Source: Gammaproteobacteria bacterium
Lineage (GTDB): Bacteria; Pseudomonadota; Gammaproteobacteria; Ga0077554; Ga007554
Assembly (NCBI GenBank): GCA_040183005.1
Contig: JAMPIW010000007.1
Coordinates: forward strand, 682,001-746,000
Reading direction: 5' to 3'
DNA: 64,000 bases
The translations under genes were made by a program, and so were the position numbers. Under the pieces are notes generated by a model. The model did no database searches. It worked only from the letters and a program-made list of their open reading frames with translations, and was not told the DNA's origin. Positions 43,414 to 52,731 of the stretch are shown here, one piece after another (the stretch's first letter is position 1; each line of letters begins with the position of its first letter).

Positions 43414-45510
43414 ATGCTAAAGGAAACTGTACCCACCAAAAAAATGGGCTTATTGGGTATATTGATATGGATCGGCGTCGCAATCCTCGGCGCATCCGCC
43501 GTGGGCGGCATCGCGCTGCACCGCGGCGAGTCCATTAACAGCCTGTGGTTTATCGTCGCGGCAGTGTGCGTATACGCCATTGGCTACCGCTTTTATAGCG
43601 CGTTCATCGCCGCCAAGGTATTGGTATTGGATGCAACCCGCGCCACCCCGGCGGAACGCATCAACGATGGCCGCGACTTCATTCCCACCAACAAATGGGT
43701 GGTGTTCGGCCACCACTTCGCCGCCATTGCCGGACCGGGGCCGCTGATCGGGCCAACGCTGGCGGCTCAGTTCGGCTATCTGCCCGGTACGCTGTGGATC
43801 CTGATCGGCGCGGTATTGGGTGGCTGCGTGCAGGACTTTGTCACGCTGTTCTTCTCTATACGCCGCAATGGCCGTTCTCTGGGCCAAATGGCCCGCGACG
43901 AGCTTGGACCTATCGGCGGCGTGGCGGCACTCGTGGGAGTGATGATGATCATGATCATCCTGATCGCCGTACTGGGACTGGTGGTGGTCAATGCCATGAA
44001 GCATAGCCCGTGGGCCACGTCCACGGTGGCGGCGACTATTCCTATCGCGGTGCTGATCGGCTTGTACATGCGCAATATCCGCCCTGGCCGAGTGCTTGAA
44101 GCCACGCTGATCGGCGTTGCCCTGCTGCTGATCGCGGTGGCGGGTGGCGGGTGGCTGGATCACCAGCCAGATCTGCGCCAGTGGTTTGATTATGACGGCC
44201 CGCAGCTCGCGTTGATGATTATTGCTTATGGCTTTGCTGCGGCGGTGGTGCCGGTATGGTTGCTGCTGGCGCCGCGCGATTATCTCTCCACCTTCATGAA
44301 GATCGGCACCGTGCTTGCCTTGGCGATTGCCATCGTGATCCTGCGCCCCGAAGTCAAGATGCCCGCACTTACGCAGTTCATTGACGGCACCGGCCCGATT
44401 TTCGGTGGAGCGCTGTTCCCCTTCGTCTTCATCACCATTGCCTGCGGCGCGATTTCAGGCTTTCACTCGCTGATTGCTTCCGGCACTACGCCTAAGCTGC
44501 TTGCCAATGAAGCGGACGCACGCTTCATCGGTTATGGCGCAATGATGATGGAATCGTTTGTTGCCATCATGGCGATGATCGCAGCCACCGTACTCGATCC
44601 CGGCGTCTATTTCGCCATCAACAGCCCGGCGGGCATTGTCGGCAAGGAGGCCGCCGACGCAGTCGCCAAGATCAATAGCTGGGGTTTCCCAGTGACCGTG
44701 GCGCAGATGGAGCAACTCGCCGCAAGCATGGGTGAGACTAGCCTGTTCGCCCGCACCGGCGGGGCGCCCTCGTTTGCCGTAGGCATGGCCAGCATCTTCG
44801 CCAGCGCCTTCGGTAACGCCTTTCTCGCCCTGTGGTATCACTTCGCGATCATGTTCGAAGCATTGTTCATCCTCACCACGCTGGACGCGGGCACACGCGT
44901 GGGCCGTTTCATGCTCCAGGATATGCTCGGCAACATCTACAAACCGCTAGGGCGCACCAGCTGGTATCCCGGCGTGCTGCTCACCAGCGCGCTGGTGGTC
45001 GGCGCATGGGGTTATTTTCTCTATATGGGTACACTCGACCCGCTGGGCGGCATCAATAGCCTATGGCCGTTGTTCGGCATCGCCAATCAGATGCTGGCAG
45101 CAATAGCCCTATGCGTGGGCACCACCATTCTTATCAAATCCGGCAAACTACGCTACGCATGGGTTACTGCCCTGCCTCTTGCCTGGCTGGTGACCATCAC
45201 TAGCGCTGCCGCGTGGGAAAAACTGTTCAGCCCTGAGCTGCGGATAGGCTTCCTCGCTCATGCCAAGGATCTGGCTGACAAACTGGCTGCGGGCGCATTG
45301 CCGCCGGATAAAATGATCACGGCACCCCAATTGATCTTTAATGATTATGTGGACGCCGCCCTTACCGCATTCTTCTTGGTCACGACATGGGTGCTTGTGC
45401 TGGATACACTACGCGTGTCTTACCGCATCGCCACTGGCGGCGCCCATCCGCCCTCCTCTGAGGCGCCCCACGAACCGAGCCGCTTGGTGGAAGATTGGGT
45501 GCGGGATTAG
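43414..45510 (+). CDS. cstA: CstA-family peptide/pyruvate transporter
   Basis: 698 residues from MLKETVPTKKMGLL, preceded by AAGGTG. An in-frame ATG at 43393 is the alternative. About 16-18 membrane helices. CstA hallmarks are DGRDFIPTNKWVVFGHHFAAIAGPGPLIGPTLAAQFG, VQDFVTLFFSIRRNGRSLGQMARDE and AISGFHSLIASGTTPKLLANE. Family members import peptides or pyruvate under carbon limitation. It is followed 14 bp later by a YbdD-like gene, as in E. coli, and is divergent from sucC. Confidence 0.94.
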   Translation: MLKETVPTKKMGLLGILIWIGVAILGASAVGGIALHRGESINSLWFIVAAVCVYAIGYRFYSAFIAAKVLVLDATRATPAERINDGRDFIPTNKWVVFGHHFAAIAGPGPLIGPTLAAQFGYLPGTLWILIGAVLGGCVQDFVTLFFSIRRNGRSLGQMARDELGPIGGVAALVGVMMIMIILIAVLGLVVVNAMKHSPWATSTVAATIPIAVLIGLYMRNIRPGRVLEATLIGVALLLIAVAGGGWLDHQPDLRQWFDYDGPQLALMIIAYGFAAAVVPVWLLLAPRDYLSTFMKIGTVLALAIAIVILRPEVKMPALTQFIDGTGPIFGGALFPFVFITIACGAISGFHSLIASGTTPKLLANEADARFIGYGAMMMESFVAIMAMIAATVLDPGVYFAINSPAGIVGKEAADAVAKINSWGFPVTVAQMEQLAASMGETSLFARTGGAPSFAVGMASIFASAFGNAFLALWYHFAIMFEALFILTTLDAGTRVGRFMLQDMLGNIYKPLGRTSWYPGVLLTSALVVGAWGYFLYMGTLDPLGGINSLWPLFGIANQMLAAIALCVGTTILIKSGKLRYAWVTALPLAWLVTITSAAAWEKLFSPELRIGFLAHAKDLADKLAAGALPPDKMITAPQLIFNDYVDAALTAFFLVTTWVLVLDTLRVSYRIATGGAHPPSSEAPHEPSRLVEDWVRD

Positions 45511-45524
45511 AGATTAATTCGATA

Positions 45525-45719
45525 ATGACTGTACTCAAAAATCCACTTCGAAAATTCTGGTGCGGATTGCGACACATCAGCGGTGACGACGCCTACGAAC
45601 GCTATCTGGAACATTGGCGCGTCCACCACGCCACGGAAGGAGCCTCCCCCCTGGATCGCAAGGCATTTTTCAGGGCCGAGCAGGAGCGTAAATGGAATGG
45701 GGTAAAGCGCTGCTGTTAG
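45525..45719 (+). CDS. YbdD/YjiX-family small protein associated with CstA
   Basis: A 64-residue protein with the DUF466 pattern: FWCGLRHISGDDAYERYLEHWRVHHA, then PLDRKAFFRAEQERKW and a Cys-rich end VKRCC. Such proteins are encoded directly after cstA or yjiY and modulate the transporter. The start at 45525 is the only ATG that gives the usual length. A second insertion sequence begins 29 bp after the stop without damaging the gene. Confidence 0.88.
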   Translation: MTVLKNPLRKFWCGLRHISGDDAYERYLEHWRVHHATEGASPLDRKAFFRAEQERKWNGVKRCC

Positions 45720-45747
45720 CGGGCAAATACTGTTTTATGTATTTTGA

Positions 45748-47068
45748 CAGAAGTGTCCGGTAATTTAATTGAATAGATTCAATTGGTTATTGTCTTTCTG
45801 CATGCTCATTTGCGTCTCCGCATTTTTAAGTAATTGATCGAGTGGCGTTTTCTCGAAAAGAGTCAGGCTCAAAATCTGTAGGATTGTGTAAAGCGAAGCC
45901 TCGGTATTGAGCCGCTTTTTCACGATGGCGACCACGACGTAAACCGCGATGGCGATCCATATTTGCGTCTTGACTGCATTCTCGGTGGTGCCATAGAACC
46001 GCTTGATTCGAAGATGCTGTTTGATCCACTTGAAGAATAGCTCGACCTGCCAGCGGCAACGATAAAGCTGAGCGATGGTCAGCGCAGGCAGGTCGAAGTT
46101 GTTGGTCAGAAAGACCAGAAACCTGTCGTGTTCGGCATCGTAGAACTTGATGCGTCGCAGGTGCTGCGGGTAATCCTTGCTGGCCTTGCGAGCAGTCAAT
46201 GCAATGGTCTGGTCGCAGCGCAGTCCAGTGGACTTGTCCACGGTGCGAGAGTAGACGCGACGAAAGAGCAGATTGGATTTGCCACGGATGACAAAGAACG
46301 CCTGTGCTTGATGCAGGGTGAACCAGCGAGCGAAGTCGGTGAAGCCACGATCCATGATGTAAAAGCTGCCGGCTTCGGGTATCAGGATATCGAGCACATT
46401 GACCTCGTGCATCTTGCCATCGCTGATGTGGATGAAGGTTGGAATGTTGCCGCGCAGGTCGAGCAGCGTATGCATCTTGACGGCAGCTTTGGTGGAGCGG
46501 AAGCGTGCCCACGGAAAGACGCTCAAGCACAGGTCGATGGTCGTGGTATCGAGTGCGTAGACCGTCTGTTCCAGTTCGACCGCAAAGCTGTCGCTGGCGT
46601 AAAGCTTTCTGGCGGTCTGGATTAAGCTCATCGCGAAATCCGCGTAGATGCGACGGTCGCGTTGCTCGTTGGCATCGGCCAGCGTGCTCTTGGCGATGTT
46701 GCCTCGTATGCCCAAGTGATAGAGCTTGGCTTGGTGGGCGCGCAGACAGGTTTCGATGTCGCGCAGGCTTTCGCGGTAAGTCAGCTGCGCGAACGCCATG
46801 CAGAGAAATTGATCGAGATGCGAAAAAGTCTTGGTGGGATATTTGGAAGGGTAGCGCTGCACGCAGCGACGGAATGTGTGAAGGGGCAAATGCTCCATGA
46901 GTTGTGCGAACACCAACTGGCCTGAATACATGACGGAAACTCCTGGGGGGAAAGCCCCAGTTTCCCAAAAAATTCACGTTCAAGTCGGTGACACCCCTAA
47001 ACACACACTTTCCTATTCAACATCATCATGTTATATAGCCGTCTTTGCGAAATTGCCGGACACTTCTG
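45748..47068 (-). mobile_element. IS4-family insertion sequence, copy 2 (1,321 bp)
   Basis: Same terminal repeats as copy 1, CAGAAGTGTCCGG and CCGGACACTTCTG. The flanking direct repeat is GTATTTTGA at 45739-45747 and 47069-47077. The different target duplication shows that this copy inserted independently. The sequence differs from copy 1 by about two bases, so both are recent. Confidence 0.95.
45765..46931 (-). CDS. IS4-family DDE transposase, copy 2
   Basis: 388 residues, identical to copy 1 except for one Arg/Cys change (RDRRIYADF here). The catalytic residues LDTTTID, IMDRGF and the Glu of WQVELFF are intact. It has the same orientation as copy 1, so recombination between them would delete rather than invert the 5-kb segment with sucC and cstA. 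Confidence 0.95.
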   Translation of the reverse strand: MYSGQLVFAQLMEHLPLHTFRRCVQRYPSKYPTKTFSHLDQFLCMAFAQLTYRESLRDIETCLRAHQAKLYHLGIRGNIAKSTLADANEQRDRRIYADFAMSLIQTARKLYASDSFAVELEQTVYALDTTTIDLCLSVFPWARFRSTKAAVKMHTLLDLRGNIPTFIHISDGKMHEVNVLDILIPEAGSFYIMDRGFTDFARWFTLHQAQAFFVIRGKSNLLFRRVYSRTVDKSTGLRCDQTIALTARKASKDYPQHLRRIKFYDAEHDRFLVFLTNNFDLPALTIAQLYRCRWQVELFFKWIKQHLRIKRFYGTTENAVKTQIWIAIAVYVVVAIVKKRLNTEASLYTILQILSLTLFEKTPLDQLLKNAETQMSMQKDNNQLNLFN

Positions 47069-47119
47069 GTATTTTGATTATTATGCCACCCGTAAGGGTG
47101 CAATGCCTCATTGTCCCCT

Positions 47120-47845
47120 TCATGGGGATTTACTCGCCTCCGCCAGAAACGGTGCAAACAAATAGCGAATCTCATCCAGAGAGTCATTGATGGTATACGG
47201 CATCACTTTGGCAAAAAGATCAAGGAGGATAACGGCGTTCACGGCGGCATCCCTCTCGCTGGCGGCGCGCAGCCGAGCGGCAAGTGCGCTATTAATGATT
47301 TGAAGATTGCGGTAAATCTTAACCAAGCCATCCAACTCAAGATCCGGCTCTCCTCCCTGTTTGTGCAGAAAATACTGTGCCAGCAAATACATGGATGTAG
47401 CACGGTAAATGGTTTCGTCCTCGCTTGCAAAGGGAAGATGAAAGCGTGCCATAGGCTTGAAAAATTCAGCATGCGGGCAAGCGCTGGTTGCCATAGCCAA
47501 GCCCAGCAATGAACTGACACCAGCCTGCATGGTGGTATCTTTTGAGACTACTCGCTCAGGTGTCGTGACTTCCAGATGCACCTTATCGTAAGACCACAGA
47601 CCTCCACACTCCTCTGTCAACTTGACCAGATTCACAGCCACTGGACAGTGCGAGTGAGTATTGGCTTCCAATGGACAATTCGGGCATTGATGAAAATCCA
47701 GCGATGTCCAGGCCGGTGCTTTTTTTTGGTTGCTTTCGATTTGTTCCAGAGAATGTGGGTTTATAGACAAAGTAAAATCTAAACTTCCACCGTCTGGAAA
47801 ACAAAATCGATATTGAATATCCAGGGTTTTTATTTCTTTTCTCAC
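47120..47845 (-). CDS. cysteine-motif protein ending the signalling operon (DUF6901-like)
   Basis: 241 residues from a GTG at 47845 (AAAGGG nine bases upstream); the frame is open to 47887. A short beta-rich N-terminus leads to the motif HQCPNCPLEANTHSHCPVA (C-x2-C-x8-C plus His), a likely metal or Fe-S site. A helical region follows with TTMQAGVSSLLGLAMATSACPHAEFFKPMA and YLLAQYFL. It resembles the DUF6901 group, recalled from memory. It lies 51 bp after the receiver gene and is co-oriented, so it is probably part of that pathway. The second insertion sequence lies 51 bp beyond its stop. Confidence 0.65.
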   Translation of the reverse strand: MRKEIKTLDIQYRFCFPDGGSLDFTLSINPHSLEQIESNQKKAPAWTSLDFHQCPNCPLEANTHSHCPVAVNLVKLTEECGGLWSYDKVHLEVTTPERVVSKDTTMQAGVSSLLGLAMATSACPHAEFFKPMARFHLPFASEDETIYRATSMYLLAQYFLHKQGGEPDLELDGLVKIYRNLQIINSALAARLRAASERDAAVNAVILLDLFAKVMPYTINDSLDEIRYLFAPFLAEASKSP

Positions 47846-47896
47846 AACAATTACCCTTTCATAAGGCTGTTTGCCCTGAAATTGCAAAAGAAGCTT

Positions 47897-48427
47897 CTAA
47901 ATATCATCTTCTTCCATAACCACCGAACCATCCACTCCCCAATTGACCTTCGTCAATCCTGGATATTGTGATTCTAATTTTCGAATGGCAGCACTCTGCC
48001 TGTGAAGAATTTCTCGCTGTCGTCTGACCTGGTCGGCAAGACGGCGATTTTCCACAAGAATAGATCGGTGCAACAAGGCATGCTCTACAGTTGCCTGAAG
48101 ATCATAATCATCCCAGGGTTTTCTGACGAATCTAAATATTTCCGCTTCGTTAATGGCGCCTAATAATCCCTGCATATCAGCATAACCACTGATAATGATT
48201 CTCATGGATTCAGGCTGTAGTTTCTTTACTTCGCATAAAAAATTAACACCGTCCATATCAGGCATGCGGTAATCAGAGATTATCAGATCAAAAATGGCCA
48301 CTTGAGCTCGCCTAAGAGCTTCATGAGGATTTGAAAATAGCTCAACATCTTGATAATTTCTACTCAAAACACGCCGTAGTGCATGGAGGATATTATCCTC
48401 ATCATCTACCACCATGATTCTGTTCAT
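47897..48427 (-). CDS. stand-alone response regulator (receiver plus coiled coil)
   Basis: 176 residues from MNRIMVVDDEDNILHALRRV (GAAGG five bases upstream); a GTG at 48439 overlaps the previous stop. The receiver has the acidic pair in VVDDED, phospho-acceptor Asp in LIISDYRMPDMDG, Thr/Ser switch IIISGYAD and Lys in RFVRKPWDD. A helical segment VENRRLADQVRRQREILHRQ follows, with an acidic tail VMEEDDI. There is no DNA-binding or enzyme domain, so it probably acts by protein contact or as a phosphate carrier. Confidence 0.88.
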   Translation of the reverse strand: MNRIMVVDDEDNILHALRRVLSRNYQDVELFSNPHEALRRAQVAIFDLIISDYRMPDMDGVNFLCEVKKLQPESMRIIISGYADMQGLLGAINEAEIFRFVRKPWDDYDLQATVEHALLHRSILVENRRLADQVRRQREILHRQSAAIRKLESQYPGLTKVNWGVDGSVVMEEDDI

Positions 48428-48435
48428 GTTCACCT

Positions 48436-49761
48436 TCACTTTTCCTCTACATGAATCAGCAATGCTTTACCCGAATCACGCTCAAATGACTTTATTTTTT
48501 CGATCAACGCCCCTGTCAGACGATACCCCTTTGTCAGAAGCAGCATACCATCCGTATTAACAAGATCACGTGCGAGCACCATGCCCTCACGCATGTTGCC
48601 AGCGGTCAGCTTCACCTCCCTCATCAAGGGTGCCTGTTGAGGAAGACTATCAAGCATTTTCACAAAAGTGTCAGCCACCACTGGGTCATAACGTTGCCCA
48701 CGGCTGCTGACAATGAAAGCGCGCGCTTCAACATGAGAAGCAGGTTCATCAAGCAAAGATCCGATCAGCAATGCGTCATAGTCATTGACTACCGCCAAAA
48801 CACGCGCACCCATGGGGATCCGGTCTCCAAATAAAAGATCGGGATATCCTTTTCCATCAAACCGTTCGTGATGGGCTCGAATAATTTTAGCGGCGCCTTC
48901 CAGGGGTTCCAGAGCAAGCAAGGCAGCCTCCCCCATGACGGGATGCTTTTCCATCTGGGCTCTCTCTTGTGGAGACAGCCGGATATAGGGTCGATTAATC
49001 AGCGCATCGGGCAGGCCGATCTTGCCGACATCGTGCAATAATCCTGCGAAATAGATATTCTCAACTTCTTCTTCCGCCAAGCCCATTTTTTGAGCCAGCG
49101 CACGCGCCTGTTCGGCTACACGCCGACCATGACCAGCGGCGCTTCCCTCGCGCATTTCCACAAGGTTGGCAAATACCGGAATTGCAGTCACATAACTTCG
49201 CCTCAATTCATTAAAGGCCAAATCCAGCATGTCCGCAGTTTGTTGTATCTCCGCCGTACGAGCCTGGACCATCTTCTCTAGATTGGTATTAAACTCCCTT
49301 AATTCTTCATTCTGTTTACGCGTCAGCTCCTCAAGACGCTGCTTCTCATGCTCCAGAAACTTTCTTTCCAGGGCATTTTTAACGGTCGTCTTGATATCAT
49401 CATCTTCCCACGGCTTGCTGAGGTAACAATAAATGCGTCCCTGGTTAACAGCAGTAATGGTTGAGGTCAAGTCTGAGTAGCCCGTCAGCAGAATCCGGAC
49501 GGTATCAGGCCACTGCTTGGCCACCTCCGAAAGGAATTTTGCACCGTCCATTTCAGGCATACGCATATCGGAAATTATCAAATCTACTGTTTCTTTAGCC
49601 ATGACCTCCATGCCTTGAACGCCGCTCTGGGCGGTAAGAATGCGATAACCCAGAGGACGGAACAAGCGCCGCAGAGATGAAAGGATGTTCTCTTCATCAT
49701 CAACAAGCAACAATGTTGGCGTAAAGGCTTTCTCCATCACCTGTGACTCCATAGTATTCAT
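48436..49761 (-). CDS. HD-GYP response regulator (RpfG-like c-di-GMP phosphodiesterase)
   Basis: 441 residues from MNTMESQVMEKAFTPTLLLV, with AAAGGA ten bases upstream. The receiver (LLLVDDEENILSS, Asp in LIISDMRMPEMDG, Lys in YLSKPWEDDD) is followed by a coiled-coil linker. The HD-GYP domain has HGRRV, LLHDVGKIGLPDALINRPY and HHERFDGKGYPDLLFGDRIP. All metal ligands and the GYP turn are present, so it should hydrolyse cyclic di-GMP. A PilZ-like or beta-rich tail of about 80 residues follows. It lies between the histidine kinase and the small receiver gene and overlaps the latter's upstream region. Confidence 0.93.
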   Translation of the reverse strand: MNTMESQVMEKAFTPTLLLVDDEENILSSLRRLFRPLGYRILTAQSGVQGMEVMAKETVDLIISDMRMPEMDGAKFLSEVAKQWPDTVRILLTGYSDLTSTITAVNQGRIYCYLSKPWEDDDIKTTVKNALERKFLEHEKQRLEELTRKQNEELREFNTNLEKMVQARTAEIQQTADMLDLAFNELRRSYVTAIPVFANLVEMREGSAAGHGRRVAEQARALAQKMGLAEEEVENIYFAGLLHDVGKIGLPDALINRPYIRLSPQERAQMEKHPVMGEAALLALEPLEGAAKIIRAHHERFDGKGYPDLLFGDRIPMGARVLAVVNDYDALLIGSLLDEPASHVEARAFIVSSRGQRYDPVVADTFVKMLDSLPQQAPLMREVKLTAGNMREGMVLARDLVNTDGMLLLTKGYRLTGALIEKIKSFERDSGKALLIHVEEK

Positions 49762-49798
49762 TGTCTGTACGTCCTTTTCACTATCATTCACTGCAAGC

Positions 49799-51871
49799 TT
49801 ATGGAGCCTTGATTTCTCGTTCAGCATGTATATTTTCATGCCGTACCGGGAGCCATACCTTAAAGCTTGTTCCCTTACCGGCTTCACTCTGCACTTCTAT
49901 TCGCCCGCCATGTTTATTCACAATCCCATAAGACAGCGATAATCCCAAACCCGTCCCCTTCCCTACTGGCTTAGTTGTAAAAAATGGCTCAAAAATTCTC
50001 TTTATATTTTCAGGCGGTATACCTTTTCCTGTATCAGACACCTCCACCCATACCCAATCGTCCTGCTCTCCAGTACGCAGGATGATCATTCCCCGATCCT
50101 CGATAGCATGAGCGGCGTTCACCAGAAGGTTCATAAACACCTGATTCAACTGAGAGGCTAGGCATTCCACCAGCGGCAAATCCCCATACTCCTTTATCAC
50201 CTTTGCCTTATATTTTATCTCGTTGTGAGCAATATTAAGCGTGCTATCCAAACCTTTATGCAAGTCTACGGATTGCCATTCTGCCTCATCGACATGTGAG
50301 AAATCCTTTAGATCTTGAACGATATCCTTTACTCGTTTCACGCCTCCCAGAGACTCTTTTATAAGTTCGGCTATATCCACTTTCAAGAATTCCAGATCCG
50401 TTTCACTCTTGATTTCTTGAACATCATTTACTTCTTTTACGTTTTCGGGAAGTAGTGATTCCACTTTCTCATAAGCATCAATAACCCGAAATAGGTCTCC
50501 CACATAGTTATTCAACGAACCAAGATTAGAGCTGACATAACCAACCGGGTTGTTGATTTCATGCGCAACACCCGCTGCCAACTGACCGATTGATGCCATT
50601 TTCTCGGATTGCAATAATTGATTTTGGGCTTCCTGTAATTGCTTGATTAGGGATTTCTGCTGCTCCTTTTCAGACCGCAAAACCTCCTCCATTTTCTTTC
50701 GTTCGTCAATGTCAACCATGGAGCTCACAATCTCCAGAGGATTACCTTTCTCATTTCGTATCAAGCGCAGGGTGTCATGGACCCATAAATAGTTTCCGTT
50801 TTTATGACGGAAACGGTATTCGTGCATTTGTTGATCATCCACAAATATCTTGGAAAGGCTTGAGAATATGTCTGTTATATCGTCTGGATGTATGTGATTG
50901 AACCAGAAATTATGATCTTCTATCATTTCGCGCGGTTCATAACCAAAAACACGGGTCAGGTTTTCGCTGACAAAAGTGATTCTAAAATCACCCGAAGGTA
51001 CGCTGCTGCATATGATGGTCGAGCTATTGTCAATAAGATGTTGTAGTCGAGCGCTGGTTTTGGCGAGATTTTGCTGCGCCTCTTTGCGAGCAACAATATC
51101 TCTCATCAAAGCATGATTACTATCTCGAAGCGCTTCCAATAGTTCATTTCGCTCCAATATATCTATCACCTCCGCTGCGAGCATATTCATAATAATTTCA
51201 TCATCTTCAGAAAATGACCTTCCCTGGGCCTTATTGGCCAGATAAATCACACCTTTCGTAACTCCATTAACATTGAGAGGGAGGCCAAGCAGGCTTTTCA
51301 TCATCGGATGGCCCGATGGGAATCCGCATGAGCGCGGGTCACTGGAAATGTCGTCAACTCGAACTGCTTTACCCTCATGATAAAAAGCACCAAGTAAACC
51401 CTTCCCGGATGGCATCTCTCCTATGTCATTCTTTTCCTTATCAGATATTCCTTGTGTTATAAAATCCTTCACCCGGCCTTCCTTGTCTAAAATAGAAATA
51501 GCTCCGTAATCCACTCCGGTTACTTCCATAAAATTCTTGATAACATCCATATAAAGTGCGTTGATGTCGCCGCCACGGCGCATTTTGTCGTCGGCCTCTC
51601 TGATGCCAGCCACTGCCGAATTAATGAGAGACATGCGTATATTTGTGCTTGACAAGCTGGTTATATTATTTTCAAGACCATGAATTTTAGTGCGTGCGCC
51701 AGCGATCATTTTATTGATGCTTCTTGCAAGATCCGCCAATCTATCGTTACCATTACCGGGAACGCTTATTGTCCAATCATCTTCCTGCATCATGTAGTTA
51801 ATGACAGATATGAGCTCTTCTATACGCGACTCATTTGAGCTGGTGACTTTTCTACTTTCAGATGTGTACAT
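49799..51871 (-). CDS. soluble GAF-PAS hybrid-type histidine kinase
   Basis: 690 residues from the ATG at 51871, or 697 from a TTG at 51892 that overlaps the previous stop. No membrane helix. A HAMP-like helical start precedes a GAF domain (about 95-240, [32 protein letters not shown]). A PAS domain follows (about 280-400, [36 protein letters not shown]). The phospho-acceptor His is in [11 protein letters not shown], and ATP-binding boxes are [24 protein letters not shown] and [14 protein letters not shown]. It senses a cytosolic cue and probably phosphorylates the neighbouring receivers. Confidence 0.92.
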   Translation of the reverse strand: MYTSESRKVTSSNESRIEELISVINYMMQEDDWTISVPGNGNDRLADLARSINKMIAGARTKIHGLENNITSLSSTNIRMSLINSAVAGIREADDKMRRGGDINALYMDVIKNFMEVTGVDYGAISILDKEGRVKDFITQGISDKEKNDIGEMPSGKGLLGAFYHEGKAVRVDDISSDPRSCGFPSGHPMMKSLLGLPLNVNGVTKGVIYLANKAQGRSFSEDDEIIMNMLAAEVIDILERNELLEALRDSNHALMRDIVARKEAQQNLAKTSARLQHLIDNSSTIICSSVPSGDFRITFVSENLTRVFGYEPREMIEDHNFWFNHIHPDDITDIFSSLSKIFVDDQQMHEYRFRHKNGNYLWVHDTLRLIRNEKGNPLEIVSSMVDIDERKKMEEVLRSEKEQQKSLIKQLQEAQNQLLQSEKMASIGQLAAGVAHEINNPVGYVSSNLGSLNNYVGDLFRVIDAYEKVESLLPENVKEVNDVQEIKSETDLEFLKVDIAELIKESLGGVKRVKDIVQDLKDFSHVDEAEWQSVDLHKGLDSTLNIAHNEIKYKAKVIKEYGDLPLVECLASQLNQVFMNLLVNAAHAIEDRGMIILRTGEQDDWVWVEVSDTGKGIPPENIKRIFEPFFTTKPVGKGTGLGLSLSYGIVNKHGGRIEVQSEAGKGTSFKVWLPVRHENIHAEREIKAP

Positions 51872-51888
51872 TTCAAATCGCTCGATAT

Positions 51889-52731
51889 TCAATCAAACGC
51901 AATGGAAGCATTGAGATGTTCTATCTCGGCAAAAATCGCTTCGCACTTGCCTATGTCCATCCCAATCCTTTGCGCCGCACCAGGCGACATATGTGACAGA
52001 AGCAGTTGGTTGTCGCCCTTCCCCTCGGCTATTGTGGACAGGATATCAGCGATATGCACCAGATCGACAACCGGGGAATGTTCCCTCTGATCTGGTGTAT
52101 GATGCCTCTCAATGGCCGCCCGTATCGGTGACGGAAAATTCCAGTGCGCTGCCAATTTTGCGCCAACCATGGTGTGATCCATTCCAAATACTGTAGCTTC
52201 GGCTTCCCAGGTTGAACAATTCTCAATATTACAATATTGTCTCACCTTGGAAAATTCCGTGGGAAAGCAGACCTCCAGAACCAGTTTCCCAATGTCATGC
52301 AACAGCCCGGCTGTAAAAGCCAGGTTCTGCTCATAACCATGATGCCTTGCCAAGACCTTGGCTGCTGTTCCAACATAAAATGCATGCTTCCAAAGAGCTG
52401 TGTAATCAATGGTTTCTTTCTGCGTTTGAGGAGAAAAAAACATATAAACAGCCGCTGTAATGGCAACATTGCGGATGGTGTACATCCCCAAAATGACACA
52501 AGCCTCTTTAGTGGAAGTTATTTCTCCTGAAAATCCGTAAAAAGGTGAATTTGCAATCCTCAATATCCGAGCAGACAGGCATTGATCCTGGCTAATTTTC
52601 TTTTCCAGCGTAGCAAGATCGCATCCCTCGCTGTCTATCATTCTCACCACTTCCATGGCAACCGTGGAAAGGGAAGGTAGCTTCTGGATAACCTGTTCGA
52701 TCTCTTCGTTACTGATCATGATTGCGCTCAT
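51889..52731 (-). CDS. HDOD-domain signalling protein
   Basis: 280 residues. The HDOD fold spans most of the protein: LPSLSTVAMEVVRMIDSEGCDL, the ISQDQCLSARILRIANSPFYG motif, and LAFTAGLLHDIGKLVLEVCFP with GMDHTMVGAKLAAHWNFP. Unlike most HDOD proteins it keeps the HD pair (LLHDIGK), so residual phosphohydrolase activity is possible. Its start overlaps the upstream receiver gene by 23 bp, and its stop overlaps the kinase's TTG, so the three are co-translated. Confidence 0.9.
   Translation of the reverse strand: MSAIMISNEEIEQVIQKLPSLSTVAMEVVRMIDSEGCDLATLEKKISQDQCLSARILRIANSPFYGFSGEITSTKEACVILGMYTIRNVAITAAVYMFFSPQTQKETIDYTALWKHAFYVGTAAKVLARHHGYEQNLAFTAGLLHDIGKLVLEVCFPTEFSKVRQYCNIENCSTWEAEATVFGMDHTMVGAKLAAHWNFPSPIRAAIERHHTPDQREHSPVVDLVHIADILSTIAEGKGDNQLLLSHMSPGAAQRIGMDIGKCEAIFAEIEHLNASIAFD

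Noticed and set aside
39372-47068. A composite transposon formed by the two IS copies
   Set aside because: Each copy has its own distinct 9-bp target duplication, so they inserted separately.
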